Shown: positions 57,224 to 64,000 of the stretch, in pieces | How positions within the stretch are numbered: position 1 is the first letter of the stretch | Layout of the letters: each line of letters begins with the position of its first letter | Source: Mangrovimicrobium sp033283325 | GTDB lineage: Bacteria > Pseudomonadota > Gammaproteobacteria > Pseudomonadales > Halieaceae | Reading direction: 5' to 3' | DNA: 64,000 bases | NCBI GenBank assembly: GCA_033283325.1 | Contig: JAWMQO010000008.1 | Coordinates: forward strand, 36,014 to 100,013 | The notes under the pieces: generated by a model | What the model was told of the DNA's origin: nothing | Seen by the model: only the letters and a program-made list of their open reading frames with translations | Databases searched by the model: none | Position numbers and translations under genes: made by a program

Positions 57224-58255
57224 ATGATCAAGGTAGGTATTGTTGGCGGGACTGGATATGCGGGCGTGGAGCTTCTGCGCCTGCTGGCGGCGCATCCGGA
57301 GGCGGAGGTCGTTGTCATCACCTCGCGCTCGGAAGCCGGCCGTCGCGCCGATGAAATCTATCCCAACCTGCGCGGCCACTGCGATCTCAGTTTCGTCGAG
57401 TCGGACGATGAGGCCCTCGCTGCCTGCGACGTGGTGTTCTTCGCCACACCTCACGCCGTCGCCATGCAGAGCGTGCCCGCGCTGATCACCGCGGGAACCC
57501 GGGTGATCGACCTCTCCGCGGATTACCGGCTGCGCGACCCGGCTGTATTCTCCCAGTGGTACGGGGTGGAGCACAGCAACCCCGAGCTGCTCGAGACCGC
57601 GGTCTATGGCCTGCCCGAGATCAATCGCCAGCGCATAGCCGACGCGCAGCTGGTCGCCTGTCCGGGTTGTTACCCGACATCGATCCTGCTGGGTCTCCTG
57701 CCGCTGGTACGCCGCGGCCTGGTGGACTCCCAGCACCTCATCGCCAGCGCCGCCTCGGGCGCCAGCGGTGCGGGCCGCCAGGGGAAAGTGGATAACCTGC
57801 TGACGGAACTGCACGGCAGTTTCAAGGCCTACGGGGTGGCCGGCCACCGCCACCTGCCGGAAATCGAGCAGGAGCTGGAACTGGCCGCGGGACACGCCGT
57901 GCAATTGACCTTTGTGCCCCACCTGCTGCCGATATCCCGGGGAATCCACGCGACCCTCTTTGCCAACCTGACCGATGCCCGCGAGGATCTGCAGGCCCTG
58001 TTCGAGGAAAGCTATGCCGCGGAGCCTTTTGTCGATGTACTGCCCGCGGGGGTACTGCCCCAGACGCGCTCGGTTGCCGGGGTGAACCAGTGCCGGATCT
58101 CCGTACAGGTACCCCAGTCACGCGACACGGTGGTGGTAATGAGCGTGATCGACAACCTGGTCAAGGGCGCCTCGGGCCAGGGTATCCAGAACATGAACAT
58201 CATGTTCGGCCTGCCGGAAACCACTGGTTTGCAGCAGGTCGGCCTGATGCCCTGA
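57224..58255 (+). CDS. argC: N-acetyl-gamma-glutamyl-phosphate reductase
   Basis: A 343-residue arginine-pathway enzyme from ATG 57224 (AAAGGTGAG upstream). KVGIVGGTGYAGVELLRLL binds NADP, VACPGCYPTSILLGL contains the catalytic Cys, and GVAGHRHLPEIEQEL the catalytic His region. TATACT at 57164-57169 could be its -10. First in the argC-DUF6776-erpA block. Confidence 0.96.
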   Translation: MIKVGIVGGTGYAGVELLRLLAAHPEAEVVVITSRSEAGRRADEIYPNLRGHCDLSFVESDDEALAACDVVFFATPHAVAMQSVPALITAGTRVIDLSADYRLRDPAVFSQWYGVEHSNPELLETAVYGLPEINRQRIADAQLVACPGCYPTSILLGLLPLVRRGLVDSQHLIASAASGASGAGRQGKVDNLLTELHGSFKAYGVAGHRHLPEIEQELELAAGHAVQLTFVPHLLPISRGIHATLFANLTDAREDLQALFEESYAAEPFVDVLPAGVLPQTRSVAGVNQCRISVQVPQSRDTVVVMSVIDNLVKGASGQGIQNMNIMFGLPETTGLQQVGLMP

Positions 58256-58265
58256 GGATGCAGTG

Positions 58266-59015
58266 ATGCCGGCCCGGGTCAGCGAGTTCGTCGTCGAGCA
58301 GATGTCACAGCGCAGTCTGCGCATGTCGCTGCTGGTGAGCGGATTGACCGGAATTCTGCTGCTGGCCGGGGCCTTTTACCTCGGTGAGCAGGCGGCATAC
58401 AGTGGTATGGGCCTCGACCCGGAGCACTATCGGGACCTTGAGGAAAAGGTACCGCAGCTCAAGGAACGGATCGCCAAGCTGGAATCGGAGTCGGCGGTGC
58501 AGCGGACGCGCGCCGCCGTGGACGCCAGCGCGCTGGAAATGGTACGCAAGGACCTGGCCATTCAGCAGGAAGAGATATCCTCCCTCGAGGAAGGCCTGCG
58601 CTTCTATCGCAGCCTGATGGCGCCCGGGGAAATCGCCCAGGGGCTGAGCCTGCGCCCCCTCGAACTGGTGGTGTTGGCGCAAGAGGAGCGGCGCTACGCC
58701 TTCCGGATTGTCGCCCAGCAGGAATCGCGCAAGCACGACATGCTCAGGGGAAGCCTGCGGGCGGAGGTCTTCGGCATGCAGGGGGGGCTGGAAGTGAGTT
58801 ATCCCCTCGCCGAACTGAGCGACGATGTGGATGGGGAGAGCATCGACCTGAAATTCCGCTATTTCCAGTCTGTGGAAGGCTCCCTTACCCTGCCTGAAGG
58901 CTTCGAAGCGGCGGGCATCAGCGTGGAGGCCGATGCGAGCAAGCCCAGCAAGATGGAGGCGCGCGAGCGTTTTCCCTGGCAGCCCAGGGAGAAATTTGCC
59001 AATGTGGGCCTTTAA
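58266..59015 (+). CDS. DUF6776-like coiled-coil membrane protein
   Basis: A 249-residue protein from ATG 58266 (GAGGA at 7 bases). One membrane segment (about 20-42) is followed by a coiled coil (EKVPQLKERIAKLESESA and EMVRKDLAIQQEEISSLEE, about 60-115) and a beta-rich C-terminal domain. This matches the DUF6776 family found between argC and erpA in relatives. Function unknown; the topology suggests a periplasmic scaffold. Confidence 0.75.
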   Translation: MPARVSEFVVEQMSQRSLRMSLLVSGLTGILLLAGAFYLGEQAAYSGMGLDPEHYRDLEEKVPQLKERIAKLESESAVQRTRAAVDASALEMVRKDLAIQQEEISSLEEGLRFYRSLMAPGEIAQGLSLRPLELVVLAQEERRYAFRIVAQQESRKHDMLRGSLRAEVFGMQGGLEVSYPLAELSDDVDGESIDLKFRYFQSVEGSLTLPEGFEAAGISVEADASKPSKMEARERFPWQPREKFANVGL

Positions 59016-59051
59016 CCACGGCAGTGGCGTGTTGCAAATTACCGGCGTCTA

Positions 59052-59084
59052 AAAGTTGACCAAATTACTCGGGTTTAAGATAAT
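59052..59084 (+). promoter_or_regulatory. erpA promoter with IscR type 1 binding site
   Basis: 59052-59076 matches the 25-base IscR type 1 consensus at 21 positions, and the core GTTGACCAAATTACTCGGG closely resembles the E. coli iscR site. It overlaps TTGACC (59056-59061), spaced 17 bases from GATAAT (59079-59084). Iron-sulfur-loaded IscR would block RNA polymerase here, so erpA would rise on cluster shortage. Confidence 0.8.
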
Positions 59085-59137
59085 CCCAGGTACCACCCAA
59101 TTTCCCAGTGGTCGCCAGCCGGCCAAGAGTTGTCAAA

Positions 59138-59491
59138 ATGTCTGTCGCTGAGTCATTCAATCCGTCCAGCATCAATCTCTCCGCCAACGCCGTGCGCAAG
59201 GTGCGCCAGCTGGTGTCGGAGGAGGAAAACGAGGCGCTCAAATTGCGGGTTTACATTACCGGCGGTGGCTGCTCTGGCTTCCAGTATGGCTTCAGTTTCG
59301 AGGAAGAGGCCGCTGAGGACGACGCGGTAATCGAAGTGGAGGGCGTGACGGTCCTGGTGGACCCCATGAGCTTCCAGTATCTCGCTGGCTCTGAAGTGGA
59401 CTACACCGAAGGGCTGGAAGGCTCGCGCTTCCTCATCAATAACCCCAACGCCGCGACCACCTGTGGCTGTGGGGCATCCTTCTCTATCTAG
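59138..59491 (+). CDS. erpA: Iron-sulfur cluster insertion protein ErpA
   Basis: A 117-residue A-type carrier from ATG 59138. LSANAVRKVRQLVSEEEN, then YITGGGCSGFQYGFSF and the C-terminal NPNAATTCGCGASFSI supply the three cluster-binding Cys. The C-terminal CGCGxSF tail and context indicate ErpA rather than IscA. It delivers Fe-S clusters to enzymes such as IspG and IspH. Confidence 0.95.
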   Translation: MSVAESFNPSSINLSANAVRKVRQLVSEEENEALKLRVYITGGGCSGFQYGFSFEEEAAEDDAVIEVEGVTVLVDPMSFQYLAGSEVDYTEGLEGSRFLINNPNAATTCGCGASFSI

Positions 59492-59497
59492 CTTTTT

Positions 59498-60637
59498 CTA
59501 AGTGGGCTGCCCGCCGGGGTAGATCGCCCCGAGTATCCTTTCGCCGCTCGCCCCGGTGACCTCCGGCGCGTTGCCGTGCAACCCCGCCAGGGTGCGCTGG
59601 GCCAGCCAGGCAAAGGCGGCCGCCTCCACCCAGTCGGGGTGAATGCCCAGAAGGCTGGTGTCTGCCACCGGCAGCGGTGAGAGCAGCCGCGCGATACGGG
59701 CCATGAGGTCCGGATTGTGGGCGCCGCCACCGCACACGAAGACTTCGTCCACTGCAGCTTGCCCGGCCAGGATCGGCTGGGCGATGGTCCTTGCGCTGAA
59801 CTCGGATAAGGTCGCCTGTACATCTTCTGCCGCGATGCCGCCGTGCTGCCCCAATACCACGTCCAGCCATTTCAGGTTGAAGGCTTCCTTGCCGGTGCTG
59901 CGGGGCCCGTTGCGTTGCAGGTAGGGGTGCTGCAGCAGCGCACCCAGCAGGGCCTGGTCGACGCTGCCGGAAGCCGCCCAATGGCCGTCCCGGTCAAAGC
60001 GATCCCCACGATGCCGCTCTATCCAGTGGTCCAGGAGGGTGTTGCCGGGGCCCGAGTCGAATCCCGCCAGCAGGCGGGTGCCGTCGAGCAGGCTGATATT
60101 GGCCAGGCCGCCGATATTGACCACCGCGCGGCGCTTGCCTGGCGCGGCGAACGCGTGGGCATGGAAGGCCGGAGCCAGCGGGGCTCCCTCGCCACCGGCG
60201 GCGATATCACGGCGGCGGAAGTCCGCGACCGTGGTAATTCCGGTGAGTTCGGCGATGGTGTTGGGGTCGCCGATCTGCAGGGTAAAGGCGGTATCCGGGC
60301 TGTGACCGGCGGAGGCTGGCCGGTGGCGTATGGTCTGCCCGTGGCTGCCGATGGCGGCGACCTGTTCAGCGTCGAGTTCCGTCGCGGCGAGGATTGCGAG
60401 TGCGGCCTCGGCGAACAACTTGCCGAGTTCGCGGTCCAGCACACCGAGGCGCTCGATCTCGCTTTCGCCGTCGTGGCTGATTGCCGCGACTTCCTGTCGC
60501 AGCCGGGAGGGTATGGGGTACTCGAGGCTGTGCAGGAGTTTGCTGTTGTCCTCGATCTCGACGAGGGCGCAATCAACGGCATCGATGCTGGTACCCGAGA
60601 GCAGGCCGATGAACAGCCCGCGAGGCCTGCTGGTCAT
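59498..60637 (-). CDS. anmK: Anhydro-N-acetylmuramic acid kinase
   Basis: A 379-residue enzyme in cell-wall recycling that phosphorylates anhydroMurNAc. IGLLSGTSIDAVDCALVEI, SHGQTIRHRP, FRRRDIAAGGEGAPLAPA and VFVCGGGAHNPDLM are typical. It feeds MurNAc-6-P; with amgK/murU here, the organism has both recycling routes at the gene level. It overlaps the M23 peptidase end by 4 bases. Confidence 0.95.
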   Translation of the reverse strand: MTSRPRGLFIGLLSGTSIDAVDCALVEIEDNSKLLHSLEYPIPSRLRQEVAAISHDGESEIERLGVLDRELGKLFAEAALAILAATELDAEQVAAIGSHGQTIRHRPASAGHSPDTAFTLQIGDPNTIAELTGITTVADFRRRDIAAGGEGAPLAPAFHAHAFAAPGKRRAVVNIGGLANISLLDGTRLLAGFDSGPGNTLLDHWIERHRGDRFDRDGHWAASGSVDQALLGALLQHPYLQRNGPRSTGKEAFNLKWLDVVLGQHGGIAAEDVQATLSEFSARTIAQPILAGQAAVDEVFVCGGGAHNPDLMARIARLLSPLPVADTSLLGIHPDWVEAAAFAWLAQRTLAGLHGNAPEVTGASGERILGAIYPGGQPT

Positions 60638-62064
60638 CCGCGGGTGTCGGGCTTGTCGTGCATGGCCAGGCGGGTAGTCTGCTCGGCGCGAGCCTCCGCC
60701 AGCATGCTGCTGCTGGTGGCGATGGCGGCGCGGAATGCAGGCATTTCCCCGGCGGGCAGGGACTTGGTCTTGGGCAGGTATTGGTGGATGGTGCGCGGGT
60801 TGCGGTGCACGCCGTTCATCAGGAATTCGTAGTGCAGGTGGGGGCCGCTGGCGAGCCCGGTTGAGCCCACGGTGCCGATCACTTCCCCCTGGCTGACACG
60901 CTGGCCCAGTTGGGCCTTGCGCTTGTGCAGGTGCAGGTATTTGGTCTCGAACTGATCGCCGTGCTTGATGAAGACATAGTTACCGTTGGCGCGGGAGAAG
61001 CCGGCCTTCACCACCTTGCCGTCACCCGCGGCGTAGACCGGCGTCCCGGTGGGTGCGGCGTAGTCGGTGCCCCGGTGAGGGCGCACGGTACCCAGAACCG
61101 GGTGCAGCCGGCGCGGGTTGAAGTTGGAACTGATGCGGGTGAAGTCCACGGGCGCGAGGAGGAAGGCGCGGCGCATGCTCTCGCCTTCTTCGTTGTAGTA
61201 GCCGACATCGCCGGCGCTGTCGGTGTAGCGATAGGCGGTAAAGGTCTTGCCCCGGTTGGTATAGGACGCAGCGAGAATGGCGCCATCGGAGTACTTTTCA
61301 CCGTCCAGCCAGGCCTGCTCGTAGACGACTTCCATGGTGTCGCCCTTACGCGGGTCGCCGACGAAATCGATAACACCGCCGAAGATGTTGGCCATATCCA
61401 TGATGGTATTAACGGACAGCCCGGCGTCCTGGCCTGCCATGTAGAGCGAGGAGGTGATTACTCCCGCTGCGCTGGCCTGGCGCAGTTCGGGTTCGCGGGT
61501 GGTGACCTGCCGTTCGAAGCCCGATTCGCCGAGCCGGTATTCGATCGATTCGAGGGCGTTCTTCTCGTAGCGCACCGCCACCAGCTGGCCTTCTTCGTCA
61601 CCCTGGAAGGCAATCGTCTGCCCGGGGTAGATGCGGGCCAGTTCCTTGCCGTCCGGTGAGCTGGTCACATCGTGGACATCCTGGCTGCTATAGCCGGCGC
61701 GCTTGAAGATCAGGGAAAGATTGTCGCCGGAGCGTACGCTGACCTCCTCCCAGTTCGCTTCCGCTGGCGCCAGGCTTACAGCCGGGGCCGGGTTTGCCCG
61801 CAGGGGGATGCCGGGGCTGGGTGCGATTGCAGGTAGGGTAGTAGGCAGGCTGACGGGGTTGAGCAGGGCGTCGATTTCCGCCTGTGCGTTGACCGGCACG
61901 TCGCCCGGGCGCAGGTTGATGGCAGCCAAAAGACAGGCGAACAGCGCCGCACCCACAGCGATATGCCCCTTGACCAGGCTGAGCTGGTCGAGTGGCAACG
62001 CAATGGTGCGCGGCTGGTTCTGGCGAAGCGCGGTGGCCCCCCGCGGTCTATTCGCTGCTGACAT
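60634..62064 (-). CDS. M23 family murein DD-endopeptidase with N-terminal membrane anchor
   Basis: A 476-residue protein from ATG 62064. One membrane segment (about 30-52) precedes a region with a LysM-like VRSGDNLSLIFKRAGYS (about 110-126), and the C-terminal peptidase has HRGTDYAAPTGTPVYA (His/Asp zinc ligands), TKYLHLHKRKA and SGPHLHYEF. It cuts peptide cross-links in the wall. It pairs with anmK as in Pseudomonas. Confidence 0.88.
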   Translation of the reverse strand: MSAANRPRGATALRQNQPRTIALPLDQLSLVKGHIAVGAALFACLLAAINLRPGDVPVNAQAEIDALLNPVSLPTTLPAIAPSPGIPLRANPAPAVSLAPAEANWEEVSVRSGDNLSLIFKRAGYSSQDVHDVTSSPDGKELARIYPGQTIAFQGDEEGQLVAVRYEKNALESIEYRLGESGFERQVTTREPELRQASAAGVITSSLYMAGQDAGLSVNTIMDMANIFGGVIDFVGDPRKGDTMEVVYEQAWLDGEKYSDGAILAASYTNRGKTFTAYRYTDSAGDVGYYNEEGESMRRAFLLAPVDFTRISSNFNPRRLHPVLGTVRPHRGTDYAAPTGTPVYAAGDGKVVKAGFSRANGNYVFIKHGDQFETKYLHLHKRKAQLGQRVSQGEVIGTVGSTGLASGPHLHYEFLMNGVHRNPRTIHQYLPKTKSLPAGEMPAFRAAIATSSSMLAEARAEQTTRLAMHDKPDTRG

Positions 62065-62098
62065 GTCCCACTGTTGAGTCCGGTTATAATCAAGACCG

Positions 62099-62126
62099 AG
62101 TATATAGAATTCTCCCGCCCTGCCAA
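62099..62126 (-). promoter_or_regulatory. Promoter of M23 peptidase gene
   Basis: Minus-strand TTGGCA (62121-62126) and TATACT (62099-62104) with a 16-base spacer, about 28 bases before ATG 62064. Confidence 0.5.
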
Positions 62127-62145
62127 ACAGAAGATTGGCGAAAGC

Positions 62146-62173
62146 TTGCATTTGCAAGGCGGTGTTGTATCGT
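62146..62173 (+). promoter_or_regulatory. Possible tyrS promoter
   Basis: TTGCAT (62146-62151) and TATCGT (62168-62173) with a 16-base spacer. A palindrome CTTGCA-TT-TGCAAG (62145-62158) covers the -35 and could be an operator. Confidence 0.4.
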
Positions 62174-62228
62174 TGGCGCCCCCTGCGGGGGCGTACCCCT
62201 TCTTTAGTTAACAGTCACGAGACAGTCC

Positions 62229-63524
62229 ATGAGCACTGCACTCCTAGCGGACCTGAGAGCCCGAGAATTGATCTTCCAGATAGCCGGCGAAGCCGAGCTT
62301 CCCGCCTGGCTCGATGGAGGTAGTCGAACCCTCTATTGTGGCTTCGACCCCACGGCAGACAGCCTGCATATCGGTAATCTGGTTCCCCTGCTGATGCTGC
62401 GCCGCTTCCAGCTGGCCGGACACAAGCCCCTTGCCCTTGTCGGTGGTGCTACCGGTTTGATTGGCGACCCCAGCTTCAAGGCCCAGGAGCGGCAGCTGAA
62501 TACGCCCGATGTGGTGGCGGGTTGGGTGGAGAAGATCCGCGCCCAGGTCTCGCAGTTTATTGATTTTGATGCGGGCCCGTCTTCGGCTGAGGTCGTCAAC
62601 AACCTCGACTGGACCGCGAATATGGACGTGCTGACCTTCCTGCGGGATGTAGGCAAGCACTTCTCGGTCAATGCCATGATCCAGAAAGAGTCGGTCAAGC
62701 AGCGCATCGAGCGGGAAGGCAGCGGTATCAGCTATACCGAGTTTACCTACATGATCCTGCAGTCCTACGACTTTGCTGAGCTCAACAAGCGCCATGGCTG
62801 TTCCCTGCAGCTCGGCGGTTCCGACCAGTGGGGCAATATCACCGGCGGCATCGACCTGACGCGCCGGCTGTACGGCAACCAGGTATTCGGGCTGACCATG
62901 CCCCTGGTGACCAAGGCAGACGGTACCAAGTTCGGCAAAACCGAGTCCGGGACCATCTGGCTGGATGCGAAGAAGACCTCGCCCTATGCCTTCTACCAGT
63001 TCTGGCTGGGTTGCGCGGACGCCGACGTTTACCGCTTCCTGCGCTATTTTACCTTCCTCGAGATAGCGCAGATCGAGGAGATCGAGCGGGCCGATGCCGA
63101 GCGCGCCGGGCGGCCTGAAGCCCAGGGGATCCTCGCGGAAGCGGTCACCTGCCTGGTCCATGGTGAAGAGGGGATGGCCGCCGCGAAGCGAATTACCGAG
63201 GCCCTGTTCAGCGGCAGCGCCGAGGGGCTTTCCGAGTCCGATTTCGGCCAGTTGCGCCAGGATGGCCTGCCCGCGACCACCCTTGTGCGCGGTGACTTTC
63301 CGGAAACGCTGACCCAGTTGTTCAGTGAGGCTGGCCTGGCACCCTCCGGCAAGCAGGTAAAAGATGCGCTGGGACGCAATGCGGTAGTGATTAATGGCCG
63401 CGCCATAGGCATGGAAAGTAACGCGGATGTGGCCGCCTGCTTCGATTCTGCGCAGGCCGCATTTGGTCGCTTCTACCTGGTGCGCCTGGGCAAGAAGAAA
63501 TACCACCTGTTCGAGATTGCCTGA
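62229..63524 (+). CDS. tyrS: Tyrosyl-tRNA synthetase
   Basis: A 431-residue class I synthetase. FDPTADSLHIGNLVPLLML contains the HIGN ATP motif; GSDQWGNITGGIDL binds tyrosine; KFGKTESGTIWLD is the KMSKS counterpart. The C-terminal 70 residues form an S4 domain (GLAPSGKQVKDALGRNAVVI). Reads towards the rRNA operon, as in Pseudomonas. Confidence 0.97.
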   Translation: MSTALLADLRARELIFQIAGEAELPAWLDGGSRTLYCGFDPTADSLHIGNLVPLLMLRRFQLAGHKPLALVGGATGLIGDPSFKAQERQLNTPDVVAGWVEKIRAQVSQFIDFDAGPSSAEVVNNLDWTANMDVLTFLRDVGKHFSVNAMIQKESVKQRIEREGSGISYTEFTYMILQSYDFAELNKRHGCSLQLGGSDQWGNITGGIDLTRRLYGNQVFGLTMPLVTKADGTKFGKTESGTIWLDAKKTSPYAFYQFWLGCADADVYRFLRYFTFLEIAQIEEIERADAERAGRPEAQGILAEAVTCLVHGEEGMAAAKRITEALFSGSAEGLSESDFGQLRQDGLPATTLVRGDFPETLTQLFSEAGLAPSGKQVKDALGRNAVVINGRAIGMESNADVAACFDSAQAAFGRFYLVRLGKKKYHLFEIA

Positions 63525-63529
63525 TTTCT

Positions 63530-63613
63530 GGTCAATCGGGCTCGATGTCGGGGGAGGATTGACCGATTCAGGGGTGTCCGGATCATTATTTAAACACCCC
63601 TGAAAATAATTTT
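63530..63613 (+). terminator. tyrS intrinsic terminator preceded by a second hairpin
   Basis: The first stem is GGTCAATC/GATTGACC (63530-63537 with 63557-63564). The second is an 11-bp perfect stem, TTCAGGGGTGT/ACACCCCTGAA (63567-63577 with 63594-63604), followed by AATAATTTT. The second has the form of a Rho-independent terminator. Confidence 0.75.
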
Positions 63614-63623
63614 GAAAAAGGGC

Positions 63624-63652
63624 TTGCGCGGTATGATCCCCCTGCGTATAGT
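63624..63652 (+). promoter_or_regulatory. rRNA operon promoter P1
   Basis: TTGCGC (63624-63629) and TATAGT (63647-63652), spaced by 17 bases, followed by a GC-rich discriminator (TCGCGTCCC), a mark of stringently controlled rRNA promoters. An AT-rich stretch (63600-63620) precedes it and could be an UP element. Confidence 0.5.
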
Positions 63653-63789
63653 TCGCGTCCCTTCACCGGGGCAGGTGCTCAACCGAAAGGTCAGCGCCAG
63701 GGAATTTCCTAAAAGCTATCAATAGCTTAGAGGCCAACTCCCAGAGTTCCGGAGAGGTGGAAACGGCAGAAAAAATTGAAAAGTTTTTG

Positions 63790-63817
63790 TTGCCAACCAG
63801 GAAGCGCTCTGTATAAT
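63790..63817 (+). promoter_or_regulatory. rRNA operon promoter P2
   Basis: TTGCCA (63790-63795) and consensus TATAAT (63812-63817), spaced by 16 bases, after an A/T-tract UP-like region (63768-63788) and before a GC-rich discriminator. The strongest promoter match in this gap. Confidence 0.65.
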
Positions 63818-63877
63818 ACGCCTCCTCGCTCAAGGGACACCCCGCGAGCAAATCCCAAAGCCACCGCGCTTTCGGGA

Positions 63878-63889
63878 GCTGATTAACAA
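63878..63889 (+). promoter_or_regulatory. rrn leader boxA-like antitermination site
   Basis: GCTGATTAACAA resembles the boxA element (TGCTCTTTAACA) that loads NusB and NusE on rRNA transcripts. It lies 60 bases after the P2 -10. Confidence 0.55.
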
Positions 63890-63912
63890 GTTGACGAAGA
63901 CAGATGTGTGGG

Positions 63913-63955
63913 CACTTGTTGGGATAGTTGTACGACTATTCAGACACAACAAGTG
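63913..63955 (+). ncRNA. rRNA leader hairpin upstream of 16S rRNA
   Basis: CACTTGTTG (63913-63921) pairs with CAACAAGTG (63947-63955), enclosing an inner ATAGT/ACTAT stem. It lies in the transcribed leader after boxA, and the sequence continues to the window end without reaching the 16S start. The 16S gene is inferred just beyond 64000, from leader features and the conserved tyrS-16S order. Confidence 0.5.
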
Positions 63956-64000
63956 ACTCATTGATTCATGTTTTATGGAACATTGATTTCGAATTGTGTC

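Noticed and set aside
62244..63506. A 420-codon minus-strand frame opposite tyrS
   Set aside because: Mirror of a conserved gene, with no recognisable motifs.

Overview
The window is a high-GC gammaproteobacterial chromosome segment, most like a marine Cellvibrionales/Halieaceae or Pseudomonas-related bacterium. The inference rests on gene order. Blocks lptD-surA-pdxA, amgK-murU, rpe-trpE-trpG-trpD-trpC-crp, dusB-fis-purH-purD, aroQ-accB-accC-prmA, and argC-erpA-anmK-M23 peptidase-tyrS-rRNA operon are all arranged as in Pseudomonas. The envelope (LPS assembly, AmgK/MurU recycling, PBP1b, DsbD) is Gram-negative. No insertion sequence, phage gene, CRISPR array or tRNA gene was seen.

Region 1 (about 107-16500) is an accessory surface-glycan locus. 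It holds a fused two-domain glycosyltransferase, two methyltransferases, four sulfotransferase-like proteins, a GT61-like enzyme, a CgeB-like glycosyltransferase, a capsule-type transferase, two membrane proteins (one GT-C-like) and a GT-A enzyme with a PqqD-like N-terminus. It suggests a sulfated, methylated polysaccharide. Its minus-strand half is joined directly to lptD-surA-pdxA, where ksgA-apaG-apaH commonly sits in relatives.

Region 2 (16508-31463) is core metabolism: lptD/surA/pdxA read leftward; amgK/murU and rpe read rightward; then comes a trp operon with a 22-codon leader peptide ending in Cys-Trp-Arg-Trp and a predicted structure over the trpE ribosome binding site. A TPR protein, Crp/Vfr, an OsmC protein and Coq7 follow. 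REP-like palindromes occupy two intergenic gaps.

Region 3 (31484-41970) holds dusB-fis-purH-purD-coq7, aroQ-accB-accC-prmA and dsbD, with a divergent copper chaperone. A 454-base gene-free gap before dusB carries a 27-base inverted repeat.

Region 4 (42000-57132) includes a DUF2333 protein, a pentapeptide protein, DNA polymerase II, an adenosine-kinase-like PfkB enzyme, PBP1b, a proline-rich TPR lipoprotein, a ModF-like ATPase, a Nudix hydrolase, and a leftward string of a ClC transporter, hemJ, hemL, hemB and a secreted Cys-x-Cys protein.

Region 5 (57224-64000) is argC, a DUF6776-like protein, erpA behind a near-consensus IscR site, anmK, an M23 peptidase, tyrS, an intrinsic terminator, then tandem promoters and the leader of an rRNA operon whose 16S gene lies beyond the window. 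Many long reverse-strand open frames are GC-driven shadows and were left out.
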